Positions 1-10,286 of a stretch of DNA of 64,000 nucleotides are shown here, piece by piece. Position 1 is the first letter of the stretch, and the number at the start of each line of letters is the position of its first letter. The notes beneath the pieces are model-generated. The model saw only the letters and a program-made list of their open reading frames with translations, searched no databases and was not told the origin of the DNA. Where the stretch lies: assembly GCA_029551925.1 (NCBI GenBank), contig JAKPEO010000103.1:47704-111703 (forward strand). The letters run 5' to 3'. Origin of the DNA: a bacterium (GTDB lineage Bacteria > JAGOBX01). The position numbers were made by a program, and so were the translations under genes.

Positions 1-73
1 ATTTGTTAATTTGTTAAAAATATCTATATTTTTTAACGCCGCGCTCTATATAAATAAAAAAAAATAAAAAAAA

Positions 74-116
74 TTGACAAACTATAAAACATAAATATAC
101 TGACTGGTCAGTATAT
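74..116 (+). promoter_or_regulatory. TetR-type operator overlapping a sigma70-like promoter
   Basis: TTGACA (74-79), 16-nt spacer, TATACT (96-101). A perfect inverted repeat ATATACTGAC-TG-GTCAGTATAT (95-116) covers the -10, just upstream of the tetR-like ORF. Confidence 0.85.
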
Positions 117-136
117 ATTTTTTCAGAGATCGAAAA

Positions 137-730
137 ATGACTAAACAAAAAAATATTGAATTGAATATTCAAGAAAAAAATAAAATTTTAGACGCGGCAT
201 TAAAATGTTTTATAGATAAGGGGTACGCTAATAGCTCACTCAATGACATCATTAAAATTTATGGAAAAAGCAAAGGAAATATCTATTATTATTTTAAAAA
301 TAAAGAAGAGATATTTATTGAATTATTGAAAAAATGGCGCGAAGAATTATTTGATCAAGTCTACGTTGCACAACATTATGAAAAAAATATATTTAAGTTT
401 GTTAATTTTTTTATTGACGGATTTTATGAATATGTCTCAAAAAATTTGAAATTTTTCCGCGTAAAAATAGAATTTTTAAGTATTGCGATACACAATAAAA
501 AAATTCAAAAAATACATATTGACTCTCACAAAAAATGGCGAGGTATCTGTTTCCCGTATAAAAATGTTTTCAAAAAAAACGAGAATTTCGAGTTGTTTGT
601 TGATTATTTATTTTATTTAATAGATGGAATTATTATCCGTGCAATTATCGAAAATAAATTTATCGATAACAATCAAAAAGAAAATCTAAAAAAAATAGTT
701 TTAAAAAATTTAAAGGATTTGATAAAGTGA
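137..730 (+). CDS. TetR/AcrR family transcriptional regulator
   Basis: N-terminal HTH: ILDAALKCFIDKGYANSSLNDIIKIYGKSKGNIYYYFKNKEEIF; first gene of an efflux operon. Confidence 0.95.
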   Translation: MTKQKNIELNIQEKNKILDAALKCFIDKGYANSSLNDIIKIYGKSKGNIYYYFKNKEEIFIELLKKWREELFDQVYVAQHYEKNIFKFVNFFIDGFYEYVSKNLKFFRVKIEFLSIAIHNKKIQKIHIDSHKKWRGICFPYKNVFKKNENFELFVDYLFYLIDGIIIRAIIENKFIDNNQKENLKKIVLKNLKDLIK

Positions 731-2025
731 AAGCGAGAATATTATTAATTTTAATTATTAATTTTATTAGTTTACAGATTTTGGCTAATGATTATGGAAA
801 AAAAATAGATATAACATTAGATTGGCTAATAAATCATTTAGAAAAAAACAATGTTCAAATATTGAATCAGCGTAATAATTTAGAATACACTAAATATCAG
901 ATAGACGAGACAAAAGCTGCGGCGCGACCATATTTAGGATTAGAAGCAAGTTATATGCGTCAAAAATTAGCTGGTGTGCGAAATTCTTCATCATTTGATA
1001 ATTACAATTATGCTATTAATTTAGCACAACCGTTATTTACTTACGGTAAAATATCTACTGCTATAAAAATAGCAAAGCATTATTATCAATTATCAGAATC
1101 AGATTATTCAAAAACAATTAAAGATATAACATTGGCTGCTGCGGAAATAATGTATTCCATAAAAATGCTAGAATACAGAATAAAAATTTTGCAATCAACG
1201 CAAAAAACATTTGCCGAACATTTTAAAATTACGGAATTACGCTATAAAATCGGCGACGCTGCGCAAGTTGATTATTTATCAGCGCGCGTAAATTACGAAC
1301 AAATAGCGCCGATTATCACAGAACTTGAAAATAAAATCTCGAATTTAAAAAATGAATTGAAATTATTATTGAATTTAGAATTAGATATAGATTTAATTGT
1401 CAAAGAAGATATTATTCGCGATACCAGCATAACAATAGATAAAAAAAATGTTATAGATAGCGCTCTAAAAAATAATGATGATTTAAAAAAATTAAAAGAA
1501 AATTATGAAATAACTTTATTACAAAAAAAAATAGCAGAAAACACGCTACGTCCTGAATTAAATTTTATTGCAAGTTACGGCGGTACGTCTGATGATATAA
1601 ATAATATTCTTAAAAAAGATAAAGAAAACGCATTAATAGGCGTAAAATTAAATTTTCCGATATTCGACGGATTTAGAAGTAAAAACCAAGTGTCGCAATA
1701 TTCGATAAAATTACAAAATTTAGAGCGAACTCTTAAACAATATAAAGATTCAATTGTTAAAGAAGCGACAAATATAATAAATGATTTAGAATTTTATAAA
1801 AAACAAATTGCGGCAAATGAAACATTGGTATCGGCTGCGCAAGAAGCATTTCGCATAGCGCAAGAAAATTACAATGCCGGCGCGGCTGTAAGTCTTAATG
1901 TCATAGAATCCGAAAAAGATAAATTAAATGCGCAATTAAAATTATTAGAGTCAAAATACAATTTTATATTAACGCATTTAAAATTAAAACAAATTTCAGG
2001 GCTAAAACTAACTGATAATTTTTAA
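727..2025 (+). CDS. TolC-family outer membrane efflux protein
   Basis: Signal peptide plus two OEP-type repeats (EAARPYLGLEASY-like; PELNFIASYG, NFPIFDGF, AQEAFRIAQENYNAGAAVSLNVIESEKD). GTG start overlaps the tetR stop. Confidence 0.93.
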   Translation: MKARILLILIINFISLQILANDYGKKIDITLDWLINHLEKNNVQILNQRNNLEYTKYQIDETKAAARPYLGLEASYMRQKLAGVRNSSSFDNYNYAINLAQPLFTYGKISTAIKIAKHYYQLSESDYSKTIKDITLAAAEIMYSIKMLEYRIKILQSTQKTFAEHFKITELRYKIGDAAQVDYLSARVNYEQIAPIITELENKISNLKNELKLLLNLELDIDLIVKEDIIRDTSITIDKKNVIDSALKNNDDLKKLKENYEITLLQKKIAENTLRPELNFIASYGGTSDDINNILKKDKENALIGVKLNFPIFDGFRSKNQVSQYSIKLQNLERTLKQYKDSIVKEATNIINDLEFYKKQIAANETLVSAAQEAFRIAQENYNAGAAVSLNVIESEKDKLNAQLKLLESKYNFILTHLKLKQISGLKLTDNF

Positions 2026-2036
2026 TATTTTAGGAG

Positions 2037-3125
2037 TTGATTACTTTGCAAAAATTTAAAATTACATTTATTTTGTTTGCGATTACGGCGCTGTTTATTA
2101 GTTGTTCGAAAAACAGCGCAAAACAAGAAAACGATGCGTCCGTTAAAAAAAATATTTCAAAAAATACGGATGCGCAGAAAATTTATCCGATAAAAATTTT
2201 GGAATTAAAACCTGAAAAAATAAACGATTATCTTCAAGTCGTAGGCATAACTTCGCCTGATATAAAAATAAATTTATCGTCGTTTAGCGGCGGGTTAGTT
2301 GAAAAGATGTATTATAACGAAGGAGCGTTTGTAAATAAAGGAGATACATTAGCGGAAGTGGATTTGCAATTGCAATTAATTCGTCTAAAAAAATTTATGG
2401 CCGAATTTCAAGATGTAAAATCATCATATGAAAAAGACAAAAAATTATACGAATCAAACGCGTTGCCTCAGACAAAATTCATATCGTCAAAATCGCGATA
2501 CGAATCGATGCTGCAAGATATAGAGCAAATAAAAGTATTAATAGACCGCGCTATTATCAAAGCGCCGTTTGATGCATTTGTAATCAAAAAAAACGCGGAA
2601 GTTGGAGAAATCGTGCCGGCGGGATATACATTGTATATACTCAACAAAATGGACAAACTTAAAATACATTTTGAATTGCCTGCTAATGATATTGGTTATT
2701 TCAAAGAAAATCAAACAGAATTAACAATAAATTTAGACGCATATCCAGACGACATTATAAAAGCAAAGATTAAAAAAATTGCGAAAGAAGTTAATCCTAA
2801 AAATTTGACATACGAAGCTGAAGCGGAAATTGAAAATAGAAATTACAAATATAAATCTGGCTTATTAGGAAAAGTGAAAATATTAAAGCAATCATTAAAT
2901 AATGCCGTTGTTCTGCCGAAAGATGCTGTTATTAATTTTGAAGACGGCGGCAGAGTGTATGTTTATAATAAAGAAACAAACAGCGTAAGTCAGCGCAAGG
3001 TAAAATTAGCGGTTTCAGAAAATGATAAGATACAAATAATAGACGGTTTGAAATTCGGAGAATATGTGGTGATTGCCGGACAATACGAGTTATACGAAAA
3101 TGCGCCGGTAAAGGTAGTGGAATAG
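2037..3125 (+). CDS. RND efflux periplasmic adaptor (membrane fusion protein), lipoprotein
   Basis: Lipobox-like FISC; barrel-sandwich motif GGLVEKMYYNEGAFVNKGDTLAEVD; IKAPFDAFVIKKNAEVGEIV; operon context. TTG start. Confidence 0.93.
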   Translation: MITLQKFKITFILFAITALFISCSKNSAKQENDASVKKNISKNTDAQKIYPIKILELKPEKINDYLQVVGITSPDIKINLSSFSGGLVEKMYYNEGAFVNKGDTLAEVDLQLQLIRLKKFMAEFQDVKSSYEKDKKLYESNALPQTKFISSKSRYESMLQDIEQIKVLIDRAIIKAPFDAFVIKKNAEVGEIVPAGYTLYILNKMDKLKIHFELPANDIGYFKENQTELTINLDAYPDDIIKAKIKKIAKEVNPKNLTYEAEAEIENRNYKYKSGLLGKVKILKQSLNNAVVLPKDAVINFEDGGRVYVYNKETNSVSQRKVKLAVSENDKIQIIDGLKFGEYVVIAGQYELYENAPVKVVE

Positions 3126-3127
3126 CA

Positions 3128-6100
3128 ATGAATATTATAAATACCTCAATTCGTTATGCTTCTGCAATATTTGTATTAATATTTGCAATAGTAATATTGG
3201 GATTAGTGTCTTATAAAAGTTTGCCATTAGAATCAGCGCCGGAAGTAAAACTTCCGCTTCTGATAATAAACACATTTTATTTTGGCGTGGCGCCAGCTGA
3301 TATTGAATCGTTAATCACAAATAGAATCGAACGCCAACTTAAAGGACTTGATAAACTAAAAAAAATAACATCAGTATCTATGGAAGGGCTATCGTCGATA
3401 ACAGTAGAATTTATGCCGAATATTGATATAGATGTCGCTCGTCAAAAAGTAAAAGACAAAGTAGATTTAGCAAAACCGGAATTGCCAGACGACGCCGAAG
3501 ACCCTATAATTCAAGAAATAAATTTTTCAGAATTTCCGATAATGTATATTTCGCTGTCCGGCGAAAATATCGGATTATACAATTTAAAAACAATCGCAGA
3601 AAATTTAAAAGACAAAATCAAATTAATCAAAGGCGTGCTTGATGTTGATTTATCCGGCGGATTAGAACGCGAAATACAAATAAATGTTGACCCGATAAAA
3701 TTGAATTATTATAAAGTTTCATTATCAGATATAATCAACAAAATAAAAATGGAAAATGTCACTTTACCGGGCGGCAGTATAGAAATCGGCAATTACAATT
3801 ATTCTGTGCGAATCCCCGGCGAAATAGAAAAACCAGAGGATATGTTTAACTGGATAATCAAAGAAAAAGAAGCGCGCCCTGTATATTTGCGAGATGTCGC
3901 TAATATAGTATATAAATATAAAGAGCGCAAAAGCATTTCGCGCGAAGAAGGTATCGAAGCCGTTACATTAGCGGTCAAAAAACGCACAGGCGAAAACATT
4001 GTTTTTATTGCAAACGATGTAAAAAAAATGCTCGATGCGGAAATGCAAAAATTGCCTAAAACTTTAAAATATTCAATAATCGGCGACCAATCAAAACAAA
4101 TAAAAAATATGGTCGATGATTTAGAAAATAATATTATTACTTCGCTGTTGTTAGTCGTATGCGTATTATTTTTTACGATGGGCATAAGAAATTCATTATT
4201 TGTCGGCATTGCTATTCCTTTGTCAATGCTCATTTCATTTATAGTTCTCGAATTAGCCGGAATAACTTTAAATATGATAGTATTATTTAGTTTGATACTT
4301 GCGCTCGGAATGCTCGTAGATAATGCTATTGTATTAGTTGAAAACTCTTATCGCTATATGCAAGAAGGTCATGATAAAATCACTGCCGCGATACTTGGTG
4401 CGAATGAAATAGCAATACCAATTACCGCCTCAACTTTAACTACATTAGCCGCGTTTTTTCCACTAATGTTCTGGCCCGGAGTAGTCGGCGATTTTATGGG
4501 ATATTTACCTAAAACTGTAATAATAGTTTTATCCGCTTCATTATTTGTAGCATTAACAATTAATCCCGTTATATGTTCTACTTTTATGAAGATTCGCAAA
4601 TCTTGGATGCGCAGAAAAGACAAAATTCAAAAAAGCAACAGATTAGTAAATATTTATCGAAGATTATTGATTTTTTCGCTGCGCCATAGAATATTAGTCG
4701 TATGCGCATTAGTGGGATTTTTTGTAGTGACAATAATTATATATGCAATATTCGGCAAGCCGATAATATTTTTTCCGGATGTTGATCCAGAGCAGGTGGT
4801 AATAGATTTAAAATTACCAATCGGCACAAAATTAGAATATACAGACGAAATAACAAAAAATATAGAGAAGATAATAAAAGATGCGCCAGACAAAAAAATT
4901 TATTTAAGCAATATAGGCGTAGAAGGGCGCGAAGAAACGCATAAAGCAAAATTAACAATTGATTTGGTAGATTTGTTAGATAGAAAACAAAATTCGGTTT
5001 TGACATTAAATCAGATTCGCGATAAAATACCTGAAATTCCTAATGTTGATATAAAGGTCTCAAAACCACATCACGGACCGCCGACCGGCGCGGCAATAAC
5101 AATTGAAATATCCGGCGAAGATTTTAATGAACTGCATAAATATCGCGATTTAGTGAAAAACGAAATCAAAGACATAAAGGGCTTGATAAATTTAAGAGAC
5201 AATTTAGAAGAGGCAAAACCTGAAATCCAAGTAATAGTAGATCGCGAATTAGCTGGACGCTGGGGTTTAAGCGTTTTTGCTATTTCCAATACAATCCAAG
5301 CTGCAATAAAAGGCGTAACCGCATCAAAATACAGAATCGGCGAGCATGAATATGATATAACTGTCCGCTTTGATAAAACTAATCGCAGCAGTTTTAATGA
5401 TTTAAAAGATATAATAATCTACGGACCAGAAGATAGAAGAATACCATTATCAAATATCGCAAAATTTGAAATGAAGCCGGGTTATGGCACAATCTCGCAT
5501 AAAAATTTGAAAAGAATGATTACAATTGAAGCGGATAATCAAGAGGGCTATAATGCTTATCAATTGCGGCAGGAAGTTATAAAAAGATTAGACAATCTTA
5601 AATTCAGCAGCGGCTATTATTACAATATGGCTGGCGAAGATGAAGAACAGCGCGCAGCCCAAATATTTTTATCCAAAGCGCTGTTATATGGATTATTGGC
5701 TATTGAATTAATTTTGATAATACAATTCAATTCTTTAATTTTACCGCAACTTATCATATTCACAGTATTTTTATCAATGATAGGCGTTCTCTGGGGACTA
5801 TTAATTACAGGTATGAATTTTTCTACTATAATGACAGGGCTTGGAGTAATATCGCTTGCTGGAATAGTAGTGAATAATGGAATAGTATTGATTGATTTCA
5901 TCGAGCAATCGCGCAGAAAGGGAATAAATAAATTTACCGCTATAATCAAAAGCGGCAGAATAAGAATGCGGCCTGTGCTATTAACCGCAACTACAACTTT
6001 ATTAGGATTGATACCAATGGCATTAGGCATTAGTTTTGATTTTAAAAAATTTGAACTAATTACCCAAAGCGAAAGCAGTCAATGGTGGAGTTTAATGTGC

Positions 6101-6241
6101 GTAACTGTCATATTTGGTTTGTTTTTTGCGACTGTTTTGACATTGATAGTTATTCCAGTATTATATTCGCTTTTCACTAAAAAACAATATTCTGAAAGAT
6201 GGATGACTGTAAAACACTTTGAGGATACGCATAAAAAATAA
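3128..6241 (+). CDS. RND efflux transporter permease (AcrB/HAE family)
   Basis: 1037 aa; LGMLVDNAIVLVENSYRYM, GIVVNNGIVLIDFIEQSRRKG, TLTTLAAFFPLMFWPGVVGDFM. Confidence 0.96.
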   Translation: MNIINTSIRYASAIFVLIFAIVILGLVSYKSLPLESAPEVKLPLLIINTFYFGVAPADIESLITNRIERQLKGLDKLKKITSVSMEGLSSITVEFMPNIDIDVARQKVKDKVDLAKPELPDDAEDPIIQEINFSEFPIMYISLSGENIGLYNLKTIAENLKDKIKLIKGVLDVDLSGGLEREIQINVDPIKLNYYKVSLSDIINKIKMENVTLPGGSIEIGNYNYSVRIPGEIEKPEDMFNWIIKEKEARPVYLRDVANIVYKYKERKSISREEGIEAVTLAVKKRTGENIVFIANDVKKMLDAEMQKLPKTLKYSIIGDQSKQIKNMVDDLENNIITSLLLVVCVLFFTMGIRNSLFVGIAIPLSMLISFIVLELAGITLNMIVLFSLILALGMLVDNAIVLVENSYRYMQEGHDKITAAILGANEIAIPITASTLTTLAAFFPLMFWPGVVGDFMGYLPKTVIIVLSASLFVALTINPVICSTFMKIRKSWMRRKDKIQKSNRLVNIYRRLLIFSLRHRILVVCALVGFFVVTIIIYAIFGKPIIFFPDVDPEQVVIDLKLPIGTKLEYTDEITKNIEKIIKDAPDKKIYLSNIGVEGREETHKAKLTIDLVDLLDRKQNSVLTLNQIRDKIPEIPNVDIKVSKPHHGPPTGAAITIEISGEDFNELHKYRDLVKNEIKDIKGLINLRDNLEEAKPEIQVIVDRELAGRWGLSVFAISNTIQAAIKGVTASKYRIGEHEYDITVRFDKTNRSSFNDLKDIIIYGPEDRRIPLSNIAKFEMKPGYGTISHKNLKRMITIEADNQEGYNAYQLRQEVIKRLDNLKFSSGYYYNMAGEDEEQRAAQIFLSKALLYGLLAIELILIIQFNSLILPQLIIFTVFLSMIGVLWGLLITGMNFSTIMTGLGVISLAGIVVNNGIVLIDFIEQSRRKGINKFTAIIKSGRIRMRPVLLTATTTLLGLIPMALGISFDFKKFELITQSESSQWWSLMCVTVIFGLFFATVLTLIVIPVLYSLFTKKQYSERWMTVKHFEDTHKK

Positions 6242-6308
6242 TTGCGCTTATATGTAAATTAAATTTTTTTGCGATTGATTTTTTAGGCAAAGATATTTTA
6301 TAAATTAA

Positions 6309-6378
6309 GATTAATTTAGTTTTAAAATAAAGTAAAAGCCGCTTGATTTTTTTTGTCTTGACTTTTTGGTCCACTATA
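6309..6378 (-). mobile_element. Solo IS3-type element end (IR plus adjacent about 70 nt)
   Basis: Reverse complement TATAGTGGACCAAAAAGTCAAGACAAAAAAAATCAAGCGGCTTTTA... matches 41439-41506 almost base for base; no transposase ORF adjacent. Confidence 0.75.
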
Positions 6379-6472
6379 AACTAAATAAAAATTAAATACA
6401 AAATTAAATTGAAACTTGATTTTTAAGTAGTTTTTTTGTAATATAAAGCGAAATGATTAGTAATATTTTTAT

Positions 6473-6997
6473 TTGGAGAGATTGAAAAATATGAAAGTAA
6501 CGCCATTGGAAATTGAAAAGATGGAATTTAAGAGCGCAATATTCGGTTATGATAAAAAACAAATACGCAATTTTTTAAATGAAATAGCGAATGACTTGAC
6601 AGAATTAATAAAAGAAAACGCGCAACTTAAAGAGAAAATAGTGAATTTAGAAAAAATTCAAAACGATTATCAAGCGATGGAAAAAAAACTGCAATCGACT
6701 TTATTAATAATACAGGAATTCAAAGAATCAATACAAAAATCAACAGAGCGTGAAGCGGAACAAAAAATCAATGAAACTAAACTGCAATGCAATGTAATGA
6801 TAAAAGACGCCGAACGAAAAGTAAGCGATTTAAAAAAAGAAATCGAAAATTTATTGGCAGAAAAAAAACGGATAATTTCAAAGATAAGATTATTTTTAAC
6901 CGAAGAATTAGCAATAGTAAAAAATTATGAAAATGAGCCGAATATTCAATCGCCTGTATCAATTAATATAGAAGAAGAAAACAAAAACTTATTATGA
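6473..6997 (+). CDS. DivIVA domain-containing protein
   Basis: KVTPLEIEKMEFKSAIFGYDKKQIRNFLNEIANDL followed by coiled coil. ATG at 6491 is the likelier start. Confidence 0.85.
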   Translation: MERLKNMKVTPLEIEKMEFKSAIFGYDKKQIRNFLNEIANDLTELIKENAQLKEKIVNLEKIQNDYQAMEKKLQSTLLIIQEFKESIQKSTEREAEQKINETKLQCNVMIKDAERKVSDLKKEIENLLAEKKRIISKIRLFLTEELAIVKNYENEPNIQSPVSINIEEENKNLL

Positions 6998-7245
6998 TAA
7001 AAGAAACCCAACCTGCAATTATAATTGAAGTTAAAGTTCAGCCGAACGCCAATAAATCTGAAATTTGTGGAAAAATGGCAGACGGCTCATTAAAAATAAA
7101 AGTCAAAGCGCCGGCTTCTGAAAATAAAGCGAACGCGGAATTAATAAATATTTTGAGTGAAGCATTCGATACTAAAAAATCTAATATTGAAATAATTAGC
7201 GGAAAAACCAATACTCGTAAAAAAATAAAAATTAAAACGCATTAA
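6994..7245 (+). CDS. DUF167 (YggU) family protein
   Basis: IIEVKVQPNANKSEICGKMADGSLKIKVKAPASENKANAELINILSEAF...SGKTNTRKKIKI; overlaps the divIVA stop. Confidence 0.92.
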   Translation: MIKETQPAIIIEVKVQPNANKSEICGKMADGSLKIKVKAPASENKANAELINILSEAFDTKKSNIEIISGKTNTRKKIKIKTH

Positions 7246-7256
7246 AATACAAACAA

Positions 7257-8825
7257 ATGAAAAAATTAAAAGATGTGAATTTTAAAAATTTCAAATTAAA
7301 AATAAAATTTCAATATCAAATGATATTCGTATTTTTATTTGTGGGTATCGGGACAATTATTATAGCGCAAAGCATATTTCAAAGAGTAGTAGAAAAACGA
7401 ATGATAGATTTAGCCGTATCTGATATAAAACAATATGTAATCCCGAATTTTCGCGATTTGATAATTTTAGCAATAAAACAAGATGACGATATTATATTGG
7501 CAAACAGCGCCCGCAGAATAAGATATTATCAAAATATCACTTCATTCGTTATAACAGATGAAACAAATAGAATAATAGTCAGCAATAAATCAGAAGAAAT
7601 TAATAAAATTCACGATTTGAATTTGTATGGATATTTTAAAGATAATCTATCGTTTTCGTTAAGCGATGCGTCAACTCCGTCAATAGACCAACTATACATA
7701 AAAAGAACAGCAAATGAAATTGCTGTTTATTATCATTTAAAATTTCAAAATCGCGGTATGGATATTCAACGCAAAATTTTTATAAATATCTCAAAAGAAT
7801 TTGTCAATACAGCTATTAGCGAATTAAAAATGCGTTTTACTATTATAGGTATTGGCGTAGGTATTTTAATAATTATTTTCGGGGTTCTATTCAGCGAAAA
7901 ATTAAGCACGAATGTCGTAAAAATTAAAGAAGCAGCAAATATCATTGGTTCAGGAAATTTCGATTATAAAATTAATATTAATACGATTATTTCAGATGAA
8001 ATTATAGAACTATCGAGCGATATAAATAAAATGGCTGATAGTTTAAAAACCGCAGAAGCTGCGAAATTACAAAATGAAAGAATAGAGCAAGAACTAAAAA
8101 TTGCAGAGCAAATACAGCAAACCTTACTGCCGAATAGCAAGCCGGCAATAGAAAATTATCAATTTGGAAGTATTTACTATTCTGCGAAGGAAGTCGGCGG
8201 CGATTATTACGACTGGATAATTATTGATGATAAACATATAGGCATTGTCTGCGCTGATGTTGCTGGTAAAGGTGTCCCCGGCGCATTTGTTATGGCGATT
8301 ACTCGAAGTATTTTACAATCATACGCTCCGAGTTTTTTGTCGCCCGGCGAATTATTAAAAAAATTAAATGCGCTGTTAAAAAAAGATATGAAAAAAGGTA
8401 TGTTTGTTACTATGTGGTATGGAATACTTAATATTGAAACCGGCGTATTGAAATTTGCTAATGCCGGGCATAACCCATTATTAATTTACAGATATGCGAC
8501 CAAAGATATTGAATCTATACCTACTCAGGGCTCGCCGTTAGGAATATTAAGCGAAAATTTGTTTAATAAAAAACTCAAAGAAATTGAAACCATTATGAAT
8601 ATTAATGATATTGCCGTTCAATATACTGACGGCGTGACAGAAGCGTTTAATGCTAACAAAGAAATGTTTGAAGAAGAGCGACTGCTTAAAGTAATAAAAG
8701 AAAACGGCGATAGTTCGTCAGCTGATGAAATGATTGAAAAAATTAACGGCGCAGTCCAAGATTTTGTCGCCGGCTATGAGCAAAGCGATGATATTTTAAT
8801 TATGACAATAAAAAAAACTCTATAA
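7257..8825 (+). CDS. Membrane sensor, HAMP and SpoIIE/RsbU-type PP2C serine phosphatase
   Basis: Two TM segments, HAMP-like region, AEQIQQTLLPNSKP, AKEVGGDYYDWIIID, GIVCADVAGKGVPGAFVMAITRS, NAGHNPLLIYR. Confidence 0.93.
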   Translation: MKKLKDVNFKNFKLKIKFQYQMIFVFLFVGIGTIIIAQSIFQRVVEKRMIDLAVSDIKQYVIPNFRDLIILAIKQDDDIILANSARRIRYYQNITSFVITDETNRIIVSNKSEEINKIHDLNLYGYFKDNLSFSLSDASTPSIDQLYIKRTANEIAVYYHLKFQNRGMDIQRKIFINISKEFVNTAISELKMRFTIIGIGVGILIIIFGVLFSEKLSTNVVKIKEAANIIGSGNFDYKININTIISDEIIELSSDINKMADSLKTAEAAKLQNERIEQELKIAEQIQQTLLPNSKPAIENYQFGSIYYSAKEVGGDYYDWIIIDDKHIGIVCADVAGKGVPGAFVMAITRSILQSYAPSFLSPGELLKKLNALLKKDMKKGMFVTMWYGILNIETGVLKFANAGHNPLLIYRYATKDIESIPTQGSPLGILSENLFNKKLKEIETIMNINDIAVQYTDGVTEAFNANKEMFEEERLLKVIKENGDSSSADEMIEKINGAVQDFVAGYEQSDDILIMTIKKTL

Positions 8826-8832
8826 AAAAATT

Positions 8833-10209
8833 ATGAATAAAATTCGATTTTCTCATTTGCCAAAAGAAATAGAGGTTTTGAAATTTGCCGCGCCGGGCTC
8901 AAAAAGCATTACAAATAGAATATTGATTGTCTCAGCGCTTACTCAAACTCGGCACAATATCAAAAATATATTACTTTCAGAAGATACATTGATTATGCTC
9001 AATGCTTTATCGGCGTTAGGCATAAATTTTTCTTATTGTCCGATTACTCGTATTTTAAAAAAAAATATTATCTGCGGAAAATCATCTGAAAATAAAATAT
9101 ATTTGGGATATGCTGGGACAGTATATAGATTTTTATTAGCATTTATGATGACATTAAAAGGAACCTATATTTTGCAAGGCGAGCCGGAATTGCATAATAG
9201 ACCGATTACTGAATTAGTTGCAGCGCTAAATTCAATAATAAAAATCGGCAATATATTTGAAGATAGTCAAAACAAATTATTAAAAGTAAATATTCAAGAA
9301 TTAAAAGAAAAAACAAGCATTAGCGTAAATCCTAAAAAAAGCAGTCAGTTTCTTACGGCTTTATTATTGATTTTGCCGGTTTTGAAAAATATAGATTACA
9401 TTGAAGCAATTGAAGAGCCGGTCTCAAAAACATATATTGATTTAACGCTGAAACTAATGAAAGATACGGGCGTTGATATTATAAATAAAAATTATAAAAA
9501 ATTTTATTTAGCGGACAAATTACAAGATTATAAATTTGATGAATATAATGTTGAAGGCGATTTTTCAGGCGCTTCATATTTTTTTGCGGTTGCCGCAATT
9601 ACTGGCATTTACACGATTATTGAAAATATGGATTTATTAAGCGCGCAAGGCGATAAACATTTGCTGGATATATTGAAAAAAATGAATTGCGAAATTGAAT
9701 ACGATTCAAAAAATAAAATTTTTAAAATATCGCGTGTGAAAAAATTGCGAGCGATGGGCGAAATTGATATGTCAACGATGCAAGATGTTGTTCCGACATT
9801 AGCGGTAATTGCGTTATTTGCCGAAGGCGATACAATAATTACAAACATTGAAAATTTAAAATATAAAGAGTGCGATAGGTTCAGAGCGATAATAACCGAA
9901 CTTCAAAAAATCAATGCGGATATAAGTTACGGCAGCGATTGGATTAAAATTCGCGGAAAAGAAAATTATAATTCTGCGGAAATTGACACTTACAAGGATC
10001 ATAGAATGGCAATGGCTTTTTCGCTGCTATCATTGAAAATAAATAATATTACAATAAACGAGCCGGAATATGTTTGTAAGACTTTTCCAGATTTTTTCGA
10101 GCAGTATTTAAAATTATTTGAATTTGAAAATGTAAAAATAAATTACTATTCGGACATTTACCGAACGCAATATGAATTATTTTGTAAAAATATTTTAGAA
10201 AAATCATAA
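8833..10209 (+). CDS. aroA: 3-phosphoshikimate 1-carboxyvinyltransferase (EPSP synthase)
   Basis: PGSKSITNRILIVSAL, YAGTVYRFLLAFM, KKSSQFLTALLL, KYKECDRFRAIITELQKI, YKDHRMAMAFSLL. Confidence 0.93.
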   Translation: MNKIRFSHLPKEIEVLKFAAPGSKSITNRILIVSALTQTRHNIKNILLSEDTLIMLNALSALGINFSYCPITRILKKNIICGKSSENKIYLGYAGTVYRFLLAFMMTLKGTYILQGEPELHNRPITELVAALNSIIKIGNIFEDSQNKLLKVNIQELKEKTSISVNPKKSSQFLTALLLILPVLKNIDYIEAIEEPVSKTYIDLTLKLMKDTGVDIINKNYKKFYLADKLQDYKFDEYNVEGDFSGASYFFAVAAITGIYTIIENMDLLSAQGDKHLLDILKKMNCEIEYDSKNKIFKISRVKKLRAMGEIDMSTMQDVVPTLAVIALFAEGDTIITNIENLKYKECDRFRAIITELQKINADISYGSDWIKIRGKENYNSAEIDTYKDHRMAMAFSLLSLKINNITINEPEYVCKTFPDFFEQYLKLFEFENVKINYYSDIYRTQYELFCKNILEKS

Positions 10210-10286
10210 TGCGATTTTTCAGCAAAGTATAAATGTATAAATAAATAAAGTTGGCAAATAAAAAAATATATTTGGCGTGATGAAAT

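Noticed and set aside
3799-4233. Antisense ORF (144 aa) inside the RND permease
   Set aside because: Lies fully opposite a strongly supported gene; no start context or recognisable domain.
5620-6030. Antisense ORF (136 aa) inside the RND permease
   Set aside because: Shadow frame of conserved coding sequence; no independent evidence.
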